Assembly: GCA_964612085.1 (NCBI GenBank)
Contig: CAZTCJ010000006.1
Span: 21,057-85,056, forward strand
From: CAZTCJ01 sp964612085
GTDB lineage: Bacteria > Pseudomonadota > Alphaproteobacteria > JAJFIK01
DNA length: 64,000 bases
Direction of reading: 5' to 3'
Shown: positions 1 through 8,731 of the stretch, one piece after another
Layout of the letters: every line of letters starts with the position of its first letter
Position numbering within the stretch: position 1 is the first letter of the stretch
Position numbers and translations under genes: made by a program
Notes under the pieces: generated by a model
The model's database searches: none
What the model saw: only the letters and a program-made list of their open reading frames with translations
Told to the model about the DNA's origin: nothing

Positions 1-341
1 ACGCGCGACTGGCCGGGCCGGTTGCGGGCATAACGCACGCGCGCCACAAGGCCCTTGCCGCGCAGAACCGCGCCGGTTTTCACATCCCAGTCCACTTCCG
101 GCAGGTCGATCACCAGCCGGTAATCATCGCTCAGGGTGAACAGATCGGGCCGGGCAAAGGCATTGAATTCGAGCACGAAGCGGGTCAGGTCGTCATGGAG
201 CCCGACACGGGCATCCTGCACGGCCAGATCGCCGGCCTTCGCCCCGAAGCCGCCCGCCAGACTCACGGCCAGCACGACGCAGCACATGCGTACGGCCCGT
301 TGGACCCCGTCCGCCAACCATCTTGAGATTGTGTTCGTCAT
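1..341 (-). CDS. amiC: N-acetylmuramoyl-L-alanine amidase, AMIN domain (5' part)
   Basis: Only the first 113 residues are inside the window; the gene continues past the left edge. A hydrophobic stretch ending near an A-K-A-G junction (about residue 32) looks like a signal peptide, so the product is probably periplasmic. It is followed by a segment of the AMIN type, with DARVGLHDDLTRFVLEF and YRLVIDLPEV, which in this family targets cell-wall amidases to the septum or peptidoglycan. The zinc amidase domain itself is not visible. The ATG at 341 is used; an in-frame ATG at 359 would add six residues. Divergent from rne with PBP1A nearby, a common alphaproteobacterial order. The amidase assignment rests on the AMIN segment and synteny. 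Confidence 0.8.
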   Translation of the reverse strand, partial: MTNTISRWLADGVQRAVRMCCVVLAVSLAGGFGAKAGDLAVQDARVGLHDDLTRFVLEFNAFARPDLFTLSDDYRLVIDLPEVDWDVKTGAVLRGKGLVARVRYARNRPGQSR

Positions 342-1351
342 ACCCCAACTCAAACTCATCGCCGCCGGGCGCCAACCACCCGAAGACCGCACCGGCAACC
401 CTGCCAAGGCACCATGCCCCACGAGGGTAAGGGACTTACGGTAAATTGTTTTATAAATCGTTAGCCACTCCCAAGAAGGAGTAGACCACGGTTCGCCTGG
501 CCATGGGCATAACTTCCGGTCAGATTGCCAAGCTTTCAGCAGGGATCGAACGACAGGCTTGTCATCGCGTTCACCGCAAAGCTACATAGGCAGTGGTATT
601 GTCGAAATCGGCAGGCGATGCAAGCGCCTCTAAAGTGCCTTTGTCTTGCGCTGAATGGCGCAAATCGGCGGGTTTGAAGCCCTGCCGGTCTCAAGGCGCC
701 CGGAGGCAGGCATGGTTTTGACTGCACTTTGACTGCACAATGCCGTGTCACGCCGACCGGCCGCGCCAGATCGTGGGTCCAGGTCGTGGGGTTCGGCGCG
801 GTCCTGCCGATGACGAAGGCATGCCAAGGCGGAAAAGGGCCAGTTCGGGGGTACCGGCCGACGAATCGCCAGGCGATTGAGGAGACTTTTTTGATGACGT
901 GGCGCGCAGTCACTAGGACGGGCGCCATCAGGAATTTGGACCGGGCACGGCTGCCATGCGCATCCGCCCGGGCCAGACCGCGGGCCGGTTGACCTTGGCC
1001 TTTGGGCATGGACCCAGCAGGCAAGGACCGCACCGCACACACAAAGACGACACCGGCCGACCGGCAGGCGCTGATGCCCGCCCCGGCCTGATAACAACCA
1101 ACGGTTCACCGGAATGTCGGCAGCAATGTCCGCAGCGAGCAGACCAGATCCAGATCGAAGGCCGGGCCGGCAAGACGCGATACGCCTCTTGCCCGCTCCC
1201 GCGCTTCGCCGTGGCGGTCTGCGCTGGCCCGGCGAACCATCAACACAAGCGACCATTGCGGCACATCCCGCGCGCAGGCAGCCGGATCGGGCGGTTTCTT
1301 CCGCTCCCGGACGACGGCGCGTATGGCCGCGACGGTCCGGAGAGAATTCCC
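342..1351. other. Long intergenic region / probable rne leader
   Basis: About 1 kb separates the amidase start from the chosen RNase E start. Several reading frames stay open, but none resembles a known protein and they overlap on both strands, as expected at this GC content. RNase E mRNAs often carry long 5' untranslated leaders used for autoregulation, so this could hold the rne promoter and leader. I see no clear sigma-70 box pair or obvious RNA fold by eye. A small tandem duplication lies at 717-738. Confidence 0.5.
717..738. repeat. Perfect 11-bp tandem duplication
   Basis: TTTGACTGCAC occurs twice back to back (717-727 and 728-738). Each copy carries a TTGACT, close to a -35 consensus, but no convincing -10 follows at 16-18 bp. 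It could be a paired regulator site or slippage. Confidence 0.6.
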
Positions 1352-4300
1352 ATGGGAAAGAAGATGCTTATCGATGCGGCCCACCCGGAAGAAACACGGG
1401 TGGTCGTCGCACAAGGCAACAGGATCGAAGAATTTGATTTTGAATCGGCGGCGAAGCGTCAGCTTCGCGGCTCGATCTATCTGGCGAAAGTCACCCGCGT
1501 CGAACCCTCGCTTCAGGCGGCGTTCGTCGATTACGGCGGCAACCGCCACGGCTTTCTCGCCTTCAGCGAAATCCACCCCGATTACTATCAGATCCCGGTC
1601 GCGGACCGTCAGGCTCTGCTTGAGGAACAGGCCGCCGAACACCGGCGCCTGGCCGAGGAAGACGACGACGACACTGAGCGCGGCGACCGGGGTGGCGGCA
1701 ACCGCAACCGGCGCGGGCGCGGCCGGCGGGGCGGCTATCGGCGCGGCGGCGGACGCCGGCGCAGCGGCGGACGCTACGGCAAGAAGCACAATGAGCGGGA
1801 CGACAAGCTCACCGGCGCCTTCGATCAGCCGGATCTGAAATCGCCCCTGTTCGATGACGAGGCCCAGGCAAGCGTCGATGTGACGCCTGCGGATCGCGCC
1901 GCGCAAGGGGACGAGCCGTCCTTCGGCGTCACGCCCCTGACCCCCGACAGCGAAGACAGCGCCTGGACGGCCGCCTACGCGCAGGACGACAGCACGGACG
2001 ATGGGGCCGGCTGGTCCAAGACCCGGGATCCCTTTCTGGGCGCGGACGATACGAACGGCGATCTCGACATCGTCCAGAATGAGACGGGGTCGAGCCGCCC
2101 GCTGCTCGCCGACCCGGCGCCCTCGATCACCATCGATCTGCCCAGCGGCACCGATGAAGACGACACAGGCGGCGAAGCGGACGGTGAACCGGACACGGCA
2201 GAAACCGCTGACACCCAGGCCGACGGCGAAACCGACGATATCGACCAGGCGGACTGGGCCTGGAACGAGGACCGCAAATCACGGGAACCGTCCGACCCCG
2301 AATGGGATTGGGGACAGACAGAAGCGCGCGACGGCGATGACGCCACGGATACGGACGACGCATTCGATCCGTACGGCGATGGCGAGCCTTTGGAGGCCCG
2401 CACCGGGTCCCCTGCGGACGATGAAGACGACGATGACGCCGACGACGATGAGGACGATCCGGAGATCGAAGACCGGACCGATGCGCCCGATGCCGACGAC
2501 GACGAGTCGGACGAGGACGACGACTCCGACGATGAGGACGAGGCGGAGGAAGTCGATACGGTCGGCAGCAGCGAGGATGCGCTCGAAGAAGTGCAGCGTC
2601 CGCACCGGTCGCGTCTGAAAAACTACAAGATCCAGGAAGTGATCAAGCGCCGGCAGATCATGCTGGTGCAGGTGGTCAAGGAAGAGCGCGGCAACAAAGG
2701 CGCGGCGCTGACCACCTATCTGTCGCTCGCCGGGCGCTATTGCGTGCTGATGCCCAACACGGCGCGCGGCGGCGGCATTTCCCGCAAGATCACCCAAGTC
2801 ACCGACCGCAAGCGCCTGAAGGAAATCGCCTCGGGCCTCGACGTGCCGGAAGGCATGGGGCTCATCGTGCGCACCGCCGGAGCCAACCGCACCAAGACGG
2901 AAATCAAGCGCGACTTTGAATATCTGCTGCGGCTTTGGGAGAATGTCCGGGATCTGACCTTGCGCTCCACCGCCCCCACCCTCGTCTATGAGGAGGGCAA
3001 TCTGGTCAAGCGCGTGATCCGCGATCTCTACAGCAAGGATATCGACGCCATCCTTGTGGAGGGCGAGAACGACTACAAGGAAGCCAAGGCTTTCATGCGT
3101 ATGCTGATGCCGAGCCACGCGCGCAACGTTCAGCTTTACAAAGACCGGATCCCCCTCTTCCAGCGCTATCAGGTGGAAGCGGCCCTCGACGCCATGTTCA
3201 GTCCGCAGGTGGAACTGCCGTCTGGCGGCTATCTGGTGATCCATCAGACCGAGGCGCTGGTGGCCATCGACGTGAACTCAGGCCGCGCCACCCGCGAACA
3301 TTCCATCGAGGAGACCGCGCTCAAGACCAATATGGAAGCGGCGGAAGAAGTGGCGCGTCAGCTGCGCCTGCGCGACCTTGCGGGCCTGATCGTGATCGAC
3401 TTCATCGATATGGAGGAGTACCGCAACAACCGCACGGTCGAGAAGAAACTGAAGGAATGCCTGAAGTCCGACCGGGCGCGCATTCAGGTGGGCAAGATCT
3501 CCATGTTCGGCCTGCTGGAAATGTCGCGCCAGCGCCTGCGCGCGGGCGTGCTTGAAGGCAGCACGCTCCATTGTCCGCACTGTGAAGGCTCCGGCAAGCT
3601 GCGCTCGGTCGAGTCCGCGTCCCTGCGGGTCCTGCGCGCCTGCGAGGAAGAAGGCCTGCGCGAACGCTGCGCCAGCGCCAAGCTGCGCGTGCCGTCGGAT
3701 GTGGCGATCTACATGCTCAACCAGAAACGCCGCCAGCTGATGGATATCGAGGAGCGCTATGGCCTGACCGTGATTATCGAGGCTGCAGAAACGCTCTACC
3801 GGTCGGAATTCACCCTGGAACGGGGTGAACCGCTGACGGCGGAGCGCAAAAGCCGGATCATTGATTCGGCCATCAGCATGGAAACGGCCTACGACGACGA
3901 CGATGAGGATATGGCCGCCGCGGATCTCGCTGACGACGAGACCGACGACGCGGACGGCGCCCAAGCAGACGATGCGGCGGACGGCGACGAGGATACCAAG
4001 CCGAAACGGCGGCGCGGACGACGCCGCCGGGGCGAGACCCGCGAGGAATCCCCGGCCAGTGCAAAGGCGGCGGAGGATCGCGACGACGGCGAGGATGAGA
4101 ACGGCTCGGATCAGACAGAGGCCCGGGCCGACGACGGCGACGATCCCGACCGGCCCCGGCGCCGCAGACGGCGCGGCAAACGGGGCGGACGGCGCAACCG
4201 GCGCAACACGTCCGACACCGCCCAGGAGCAGACGGCGGATACCAGCGACGAACCCGTCGCCGCGTCTCAGTTGGCGGATGAATTCGATACCACGCCCCAG

Positions 4301-4543
4301 GACCACGAACCGGCGCAGGCGCCTCAGCAGGCCAATGGTCACGGTCCGGAAGACCGGGAGACACCCGTCAACGGTCAGGGTAAGGATGAACCAACCTTCG
4401 AACCGGCCCCGGCAGTCATGGACGATGAGACCGACGACGATGCCGACGACCGGCGCGAGCCGGAACCGGCCCTTGCGGATGCGGGCGATGAGGAGAAAAA
4501 CAAGCGCCGCGGCTGGTGGCAGCGCCGTCTATTCACGCTCTGA
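1352..4543 (+). CDS. rne: Ribonuclease E
   Basis: Endoribonuclease that starts mRNA decay and processes rRNA and tRNA precursors; 1063 residues. The ATG at 1352 follows GGAGAG and begins MGKKMLIDAAHPEETRVVV, typical of the family; the frame is open upstream to 956 but nothing there resembles RNase E. Metal-binding aspartates are D640 (AIDVNSG) and D683 (VIDFIDM), 43 apart as in the E. coli enzyme (D303, D346). The Zn-link is C741/C744 (CPHC), 101 residues after the first aspartate, also as in E. coli. The S1 domain is split by an insertion of roughly 335 residues (about 85-420), first Arg/Gly-rich then very Asp/Glu-rich. The C-terminal tail alternates acidic and Arg-rich patches, the usual disordered degradosome scaffold and RNA-binding region, and ends RRGWWQRRLFTL. 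Confidence 0.97.
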   Translation: MGKKMLIDAAHPEETRVVVAQGNRIEEFDFESAAKRQLRGSIYLAKVTRVEPSLQAAFVDYGGNRHGFLAFSEIHPDYYQIPVADRQALLEEQAAEHRRLAEEDDDDTERGDRGGGNRNRRGRGRRGGYRRGGGRRRSGGRYGKKHNERDDKLTGAFDQPDLKSPLFDDEAQASVDVTPADRAAQGDEPSFGVTPLTPDSEDSAWTAAYAQDDSTDDGAGWSKTRDPFLGADDTNGDLDIVQNETGSSRPLLADPAPSITIDLPSGTDEDDTGGEADGEPDTAETADTQADGETDDIDQADWAWNEDRKSREPSDPEWDWGQTEARDGDDATDTDDAFDPYGDGEPLEARTGSPADDEDDDDADDDEDDPEIEDRTDAPDADDDESDEDDDSDDEDEAEEVDTVGSSEDALEEVQRPHRSRLKNYKIQEVIKRRQIMLVQVVKEERGNKGAALTTYLSLAGRYCVLMPNTARGGGISRKITQVTDRKRLKEIASGLDVPEGMGLIVRTAGANRTKTEIKRDFEYLLRLWENVRDLTLRSTAPTLVYEEGNLVKRVIRDLYSKDIDAILVEGENDYKEAKAFMRMLMPSHARNVQLYKDRIPLFQRYQVEAALDAMFSPQVELPSGGYLVIHQTEALVAIDVNSGRATREHSIEETALKTNMEAAEEVARQLRLRDLAGLIVIDFIDMEEYRNNRTVEKKLKECLKSDRARIQVGKISMFGLLEMSRQRLRAGVLEGSTLHCPHCEGSGKLRSVESASLRVLRACEEEGLRERCASAKLRVPSDVAIYMLNQKRRQLMDIEERYGLTVIIEAAETLYRSEFTLERGEPLTAERKSRIIDSAISMETAYDDDDEDMAAADLADDETDDADGAQADDAADGDEDTKPKRRRGRRRRGETREESPASAKAAEDRDDGEDENGSDQTEARADDGDDPDRPRRRRRRGKRGGRRNRRNTSDTAQEQTADTSDEPVAASQLADEFDTTPQDHEPAQAPQQANGHGPEDRETPVNGQGKDEPTFEPAPAVMDDETDDDADDRREPEPALADAGDEEKNKRRGWWQRRLFTL

Positions 4544-4557
4544 TTCAGCTTAGTGGT

Positions 4558-6048
4558 TCAAGCTCTCGGCAGGGTCACGATCGCTTCAAGACCGCCGAGG
4601 GCCGAACGCTCCAGGGTCAGCTCACCGCCGTAAGCGCGGGCGATATCCTGCACGATCGACAGGCCCAGGCCGGAACCGGGCACGGTCTCGTCAAGCCGCG
4701 CACCCCGGCGCAGCACTTCCTCGCGCTTGTCTTCGGGCAGGCCCGGCCCGTCATCGGAGACGGCCAGCACCAGATCGCTGTCCTTGCGGGCGACGATGAC
4801 CTGCACCCGGGCCGTCGCCCATTTGAAGGCGTTGTCGAGCAGATTGCCCGCCATTTCCTCCAGATCCTGCTGCTCGCCGCGAAAGATGACCGTCTTGGGA
4901 CAGATCAGCTCGGCCTTGACCGTCCGGTCCCGGTTGATATGGCGCAGGGTCCGGAGCAATCCCTCCAGAGCCGGATAAACGGCCGTACGCGCGCCCAGCA
5001 CCTGGGCCGAGGCGGCCGTCCGGGCACGGGCCAGATGATGGTCCACCTGACGGCGCATGGTGGCCGCCTGATCGAGCACGGTATAGGAAAGCGGCCCAGG
5101 ATCCCGTTCCGCCGCGCTGGACAGTACGCTGAGCGGCGTCTTGAGCGCATGGGCCAGATTGCCGGCCTGGGTACGCGCCCGGTCCACCACGCTTTTGTTG
5201 TGATCGAGCACCTTGTTGAGCTCGTGAGCCAGCGGTTCGATCTCGCCGGGAAAGCGGCCGGTCAGCCGTTCAGCCTGGCCGGAGCGTACCGCCGCCAGCC
5301 CCCGGCGCACCGTGTTGAGCGGCGCCAGACCGATCCGCACCTGCACTAAAAGAGTCAGTACCAGGAACAATCCGATCAGGCCCATGGACCAGCCCAGCGC
5401 GGCGTTGAAGGCATCGACCTCCCGGCGCATATCGGCGATATCGGCAGCAACGGCCAGGCGGTACGGCCGGTCGGCGCCCGGCAGGCCGATGCGGCGCACC
5501 AGCACCCGCAGGCTCTGGCCATCAGGACCGGAAATGGGCGCGCCGTCCGGCATGGCGTCCTGATCGAGGGGCGGCAGATCGAGCACCTCGTCCCAGAGCG
5601 AGCGGGAGCGGGCGATAATCCACATGCCGCTGTCCGAGGAAATGGGCTCATTCGCCCCCATGATTTCATCAGCCCCGGGATCCTCTTCAAAGAGATCCTC
5701 GGTGGCGGCGGACCCGTCATTTTCGAAGGATGGACCGGTATTGCCCTCCGGTTCGTCCGGTTCCGGCAGGTCTTCCGTGTTCAGGCCATCGATCTGCCAG
5801 TACCAGCCGGAGAAAACCCGTTCGAACCGGCTGTCGGACAAGGGGCGGGTCAGGACCACGCTGCCGTCCTCCCGCACGCGGGCAACGGCGGTCATATTGT
5901 CGGCGACGACTTCCAGACGCTCATCGAGGGCCCGTTCGATGGCGCCTTTGAACAGGGAGGCCAGGACAATACCGCCCAGCAAAAAGGCCAGAACGCACCA
6001 TATGACCGCGCCGGCGGTCAGACGGAACGCCAGGGAGTTGACCCTCAC
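4558..6048 (-). CDS. PhoQ-like sensor histidine kinase
   Basis: 496-residue membrane sensor kinase. A first membrane segment (about residues 10-33) is followed by a periplasmic domain rich in Asp/Glu and Pro, a second membrane segment near 217-237, then HAMP. The H-box LAHALKTPLSVL carries the phosphorylated His at about 300; N-box LLDNAFKWA, G1 DDGPGLPED and G2 GSGLGLSI complete the ATPase. The H-box wording and acidic sensor domain resemble PhoQ-type kinases, which respond to cations or antimicrobial peptides; the actual signal is unknown. It starts at a GTG whose last bases overlap the regulator stop by 4 bp (GTGA), so the two are translationally coupled. Confidence 0.93.
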   Translation of the reverse strand: MRVNSLAFRLTAGAVIWCVLAFLLGGIVLASLFKGAIERALDERLEVVADNMTAVARVREDGSVVLTRPLSDSRFERVFSGWYWQIDGLNTEDLPEPDEPEGNTGPSFENDGSAATEDLFEEDPGADEIMGANEPISSDSGMWIIARSRSLWDEVLDLPPLDQDAMPDGAPISGPDGQSLRVLVRRIGLPGADRPYRLAVAADIADMRREVDAFNAALGWSMGLIGLFLVLTLLVQVRIGLAPLNTVRRGLAAVRSGQAERLTGRFPGEIEPLAHELNKVLDHNKSVVDRARTQAGNLAHALKTPLSVLSSAAERDPGPLSYTVLDQAATMRRQVDHHLARARTAASAQVLGARTAVYPALEGLLRTLRHINRDRTVKAELICPKTVIFRGEQQDLEEMAGNLLDNAFKWATARVQVIVARKDSDLVLAVSDDGPGLPEDKREEVLRRGARLDETVPGSGLGLSIVQDIARAYGGELTLERSALGGLEAIVTLPRA

Positions 6049-6731
6049 GGATCCGAACCCACGCTGGCGGCGGCGTCCGCTTCAATCTTGTAGCCGAGCC
6101 CCCGCACGGTTTGAATAAGATCGGAGCCGATCTTTTTGCGCACCCGGCCGACGAACACTTCAATCGTGTTGGAGTCCCGGTCGAAATCCTGGTCGTAGAG
6201 ATGCTCGACCAGTTCGCTGCGCGAGACCACCCGGCCCTGATGGTGCAGCATGTAGGCGAGCAGCCGGTATTCGAGGGATGTCAGCTTGACCGGCAGGCCG
6301 TCGACGGTGACGCGGGCGCTGCGCGTATCGAGGCGCAACGGCCCGCATTCGATCTCGGCGCTGGCATGGCCCGCCGCCCGGCGCAACAGCGCCCGCAGCC
6401 GCGCGAGCACTTCCTCCGTATAGAACGGTTTGGCCACATAATCGTCCGCCCCGGCATCGATTCCGGCGACCTTGTCGCTCCAGCGGTCGCGGGCGGTCAG
6501 GATCAGGACAGGCATGGTCCGGCCATCCCGGCGCCAGCGCTCCAGAACGCTCACGCCATCGAGTTTGGGCAGGCCCAGATCGAGAATGACCGCGTCATAA
6601 GGCTCGGTATCGCCCAGGAAATGGCCTTCCTCACCGTCATGGGCGCAATCGACCGCATAGCCTGCTTCACGCAGCGCTTCGCTGAGCTGACGGGCCAAAG
6701 CCTGTTCGTCTTCCACGAGAAGGATGCGCAT
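6045..6731 (-). CDS. OmpR/PhoP-family response regulator
   Basis: 228-residue partner of the downstream kinase. The receiver domain has acidic residues E7/D8, phospho-acceptor D51 (ILDLGLPKLDG) and the conserved Lys in AKPF; the C-terminal winged helix shows LTSLEYRLLAYML and ends in the IEVFVGRVRKKI hairpin typical of OmpR-type DNA-binding domains. The ATG at 6731 is chosen because GAGG lies nine bases upstream; a TTG at 6740 would sit directly on that GAGG. Likely operon order is PepSY gene, regulator, kinase. Confidence 0.95.
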   Translation of the reverse strand: MRILLVEDEQALARQLSEALREAGYAVDCAHDGEEGHFLGDTEPYDAVILDLGLPKLDGVSVLERWRRDGRTMPVLILTARDRWSDKVAGIDAGADDYVAKPFYTEEVLARLRALLRRAAGHASAEIECGPLRLDTRSARVTVDGLPVKLTSLEYRLLAYMLHHQGRVVSRSELVEHLYDQDFDRDSNTIEVFVGRVRKKIGSDLIQTVRGLGYKIEADAAASVGSDP

Positions 6732-6767
6732 CCCCAGCAACCTCAGCCAATTATTCGGTGGCGCCGG

Positions 6768-7115
6768 TTACCGGTAGCGGGATTGCCGACGCCTTACAGA
6801 CAGGATCCTACCCGTCCTTGCATCCACAATGAAATGCTGAACTTCGCCATTATTACGGCGCCAGACGATGCGGTATTGCTGCTTGCGCCGGTCATGGAAG
6901 GCATCCATGAGGCGGCCATCGGTGCGCCTGCGGATCCGCTTGACCACGTCTTTCATGGGCACGAGGCGGCCCCGGCGCACATCATCGCGCACCCGGTCGT
7001 GATCGTCGCGGTTGCGGTTTCTGGCCTGAGCTGAGGAAAATCCGATGGTGCACGCGGCTGCTCCGGCCACGCCAGTCATACACTTACTGAGGAACAGTCT
7101 ACGGGTCACCATCAT
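6768..7115 (-). CDS. PepSY-domain protein with Tat-like signal
   Basis: 115 residues, upstream of and co-directional with the two-component pair (37 bp gap to the regulator ATG). The N-terminus carries TRRLFLSK followed by a hydrophobic stretch ending AQA, matching a twin-arginine signal. After a short Arg/Asp-rich linker, the segment RLVPMKDVVKRI through VDARTGRILSV fits a PepSY domain, a small periplasmic module. PepSY proteins often sit beside PhoPQ-like systems and may modulate the sensor; that role is inferred here. The mature protein is strongly basic. An ATG three bases further in (7112) is equally possible. Confidence 0.8.
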   Translation of the reverse strand: MMVTRRLFLSKCMTGVAGAAACTIGFSSAQARNRNRDDHDRVRDDVRRGRLVPMKDVVKRIRRRTDGRLMDAFHDRRKQQYRIVWRRNNGEVQHFIVDARTGRILSVRRRQSRYR

Positions 7116-7268
7116 GACCCAACCTTATAGCTGTCCCTGCCTGAACCAAAGCTGAACAAATAGACACGGGACCGGCGGAAAACTGCGCTTTTCCGCATTC
7201 CGGTGGCCCGGGTTTCATTACAATTGCGTCACTGTCGCCCACCCCGGCCCGGCCCGCGCGCCGCCGGC

Positions 7269-7721
7269 TCAGGATTTGAGCGTCTGGATCGTTTTGCGCA
7301 GGGCCGTCAGCGAGCGTTCCGCTTCCAGCAGGCGCTCCTCGATCTTGACCTTTTCCCGGTGGTCGATGCGCCCGTCATTGGACAGGGAGACCTCCACCTC
7401 ACGCATCAGATCGGTGACGTCGAACAGGGTCGAACTCGTCTGTGTTCGGACATTCTCGGAACACGGTTCGATTTCGTTCGGGCGCGCCACGGCGACGAAG
7501 GGAGAGTCTTCAAGAAAGAAGTCCGCGATCCGCACATCGTTCAGAATCGTCAAAATCGCCTTCGCCTCTTCGACGCTGAAGCGGACGCGTCCATACAATC
7601 GGCTGTACAAGGATTGCTCCTTCATGCCGAGTTTGGATGCGACCTGTTTGACGCTCTGGACCTCCTCGACAATGAGAAGCTTGTACAACAAGGTCGCAAA
7701 GTCCTTGGATCCGTCCCCCAT
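7269..7721 (-). CDS. Phage CII-like (CP76-type) regulatory protein
   Basis: 150 residues. The N-terminal part (FATLLYKLL, SVKQVASKLGMKEQSLYSRLYGR, FSVEEAKAIL) looks like a helix-turn-helix of the phage regulatory CII/CP76 type; the rest is charged with a probable C-terminal helix (KVKIEERLLEAERSLTALRKTI). The ATG at 7721 has GAGGAG upstream and starts exactly at the domain; a longer start at 7808 adds unrelated residues. No other phage genes adjoin, so it may be a domesticated regulator. An inverted repeat at 7836-7859 lies upstream and could be its operator. The family assignment is by eye. Confidence 0.65.
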   Translation of the reverse strand: MGDGSKDFATLLYKLLIVEEVQSVKQVASKLGMKEQSLYSRLYGRVRFSVEEAKAILTILNDVRIADFFLEDSPFVAVARPNEIEPCSENVRTQTSSTLFDVTDLMREVEVSLSNDGRIDHREKVKIEERLLEAERSLTALRKTIQTLKS

Positions 7722-8080
7722 GTTACAAAACCGCTCCTCTTCACTCGTGGATCGTGGCTGGTCCTGACACACGAACACAAAAGAAAGCACCAACCGATCC
7801 AAACGCAATAATCACTCAGCCTCCCTTTTGTTAATGGACCGTTTGTACCGGTCCTACAATAGGGAAAGGGGATATCTTTGCGATGAATGCTTAAGAGCTG
7901 TGCTTATTGCACCACGGAAACTGTCCGGACTGTCCGATATCGGGCACATTTAGCACTCGCGAGACGGATTGCCGGTGAAGGATCGCGCAACGGTGGGCAT
8001 TGGCCGCCGCTATTCGCGTCTTCTGTCCAGGGATGATTAGGGGGTAAACGGCCCGTTTCCGCCCGGACGGCGGATCCGCC
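7722..8080. other. Intergenic region between regulator and YcgN-type gene
   Basis: Roughly 360 bp without a convincing gene. It holds the nested inverted repeats at 7836-7859 and is locally more AT-rich around 7800-7900, consistent with a promoter region for the regulator on the minus strand. Nothing else recognisable. Confidence 0.5.
7836..7859. promoter_or_regulatory. Nested inverted repeats, candidate operator
   Basis: GGACCG (7836-7841) and CGGTCC (7849-7854) form a perfect 6-bp inverted repeat around a 7-bp spacer. Overlapping it, TTGTA (7843-7847) and TACAA (7855-7859) form a second perfect inverted repeat, also with a 7-bp spacer. The site lies about 115 bp upstream of the CII-like regulator start, a plausible place for autoregulation. 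Function is inferred from symmetry and position only. Confidence 0.45.
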
Positions 8081-8587
8081 TCAATCGCTTTCATTGTCCG
8101 GTTCGGCGCTGATCAAGGCCTCCGGCACGATATGGTCTTCCAGATCCGCGTTCGGCACAGCCCGCTCGCAGACCATGCGGCCACGCAGAGAGACGCCGAT
8201 GTGGTGGAGCGTTTCGGTCTCCCCGCAGATCAGCGGGTGCCACCACGCCAGATCGCGGCCTTCCCACAGGCGGCGATAGGCGCAGGTGCCGGGCAGCCAT
8301 TTGGCCACCTTATCCAGATTATCGGGTTTCAGGACGATACAGTCCGGCACGCGCCTGGCGCGATGCTCATAATCCGTACAGTGACATTTATCCCGGTCGA
8401 GCAACCGGCACGCCACGTCCGTATAGGCCGTTTCCGGCTCGGCGCTATCGTCGTCCTCGTCCTGCAGTTTGAGAAGACAGCATTTGGCGCAGCCGTCGCA
8501 CAGGGATTCCCACTCCTCGCGGGTCATCTGCGCCAGCGTCTTGGTCTTCCAAAATGGATCGCCGCTCACCGGCTGCCCTTTCCTCAT
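8081..8587 (-). CDS. YcgN/UPF0260-type cysteine cluster protein
   Basis: 168-residue member of the UPF0260 family, related to YkgJ cysteine cluster proteins. Cysteines lie in LCDGCAKCCLLKL, in VACRLLDRDKCHCTDYEHRA, and at DCIVL, GTCAY and LICGE, the expected set for a metal or Fe-S site. WLPGTCAYRRLWEGRDLAWWHPL is characteristic of the family. Biochemical function is unknown. The ATG at 8587 is preceded by AAGGGCGTCA, a fair ribosome site; an earlier TTG would add 12 unrelated residues. Divergent from PBP1A with about 145 bp between. Confidence 0.9.
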   Translation of the reverse strand: MRKGQPVSGDPFWKTKTLAQMTREEWESLCDGCAKCCLLKLQDEDDDSAEPETAYTDVACRLLDRDKCHCTDYEHRARRVPDCIVLKPDNLDKVAKWLPGTCAYRRLWEGRDLAWWHPLICGETETLHHIGVSLRGRMVCERAVPNADLEDHIVPEALISAEPDNESD

Positions 8588-8731
8588 TGACGCCCTTAAG
8601 GGCGGCATCTGCCATGGACTCAAACCTATATCGCCGTAATCATGCCGAATTGTTCAGGCTTTATCCATGTCTGCCGAAGAACGGCGCGCCGCGAGACCGT
8701 TCGGGCAAGACATCCGCAAAAAGATGGTTTG

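Noticed and set aside
956..1351. N-terminal extension of RNase E by 132 codons
   Set aside because: The frame is open, but its residues do not resemble RNase E; ATG 1352 has a ribosome site and the conserved MGKKMLID start.
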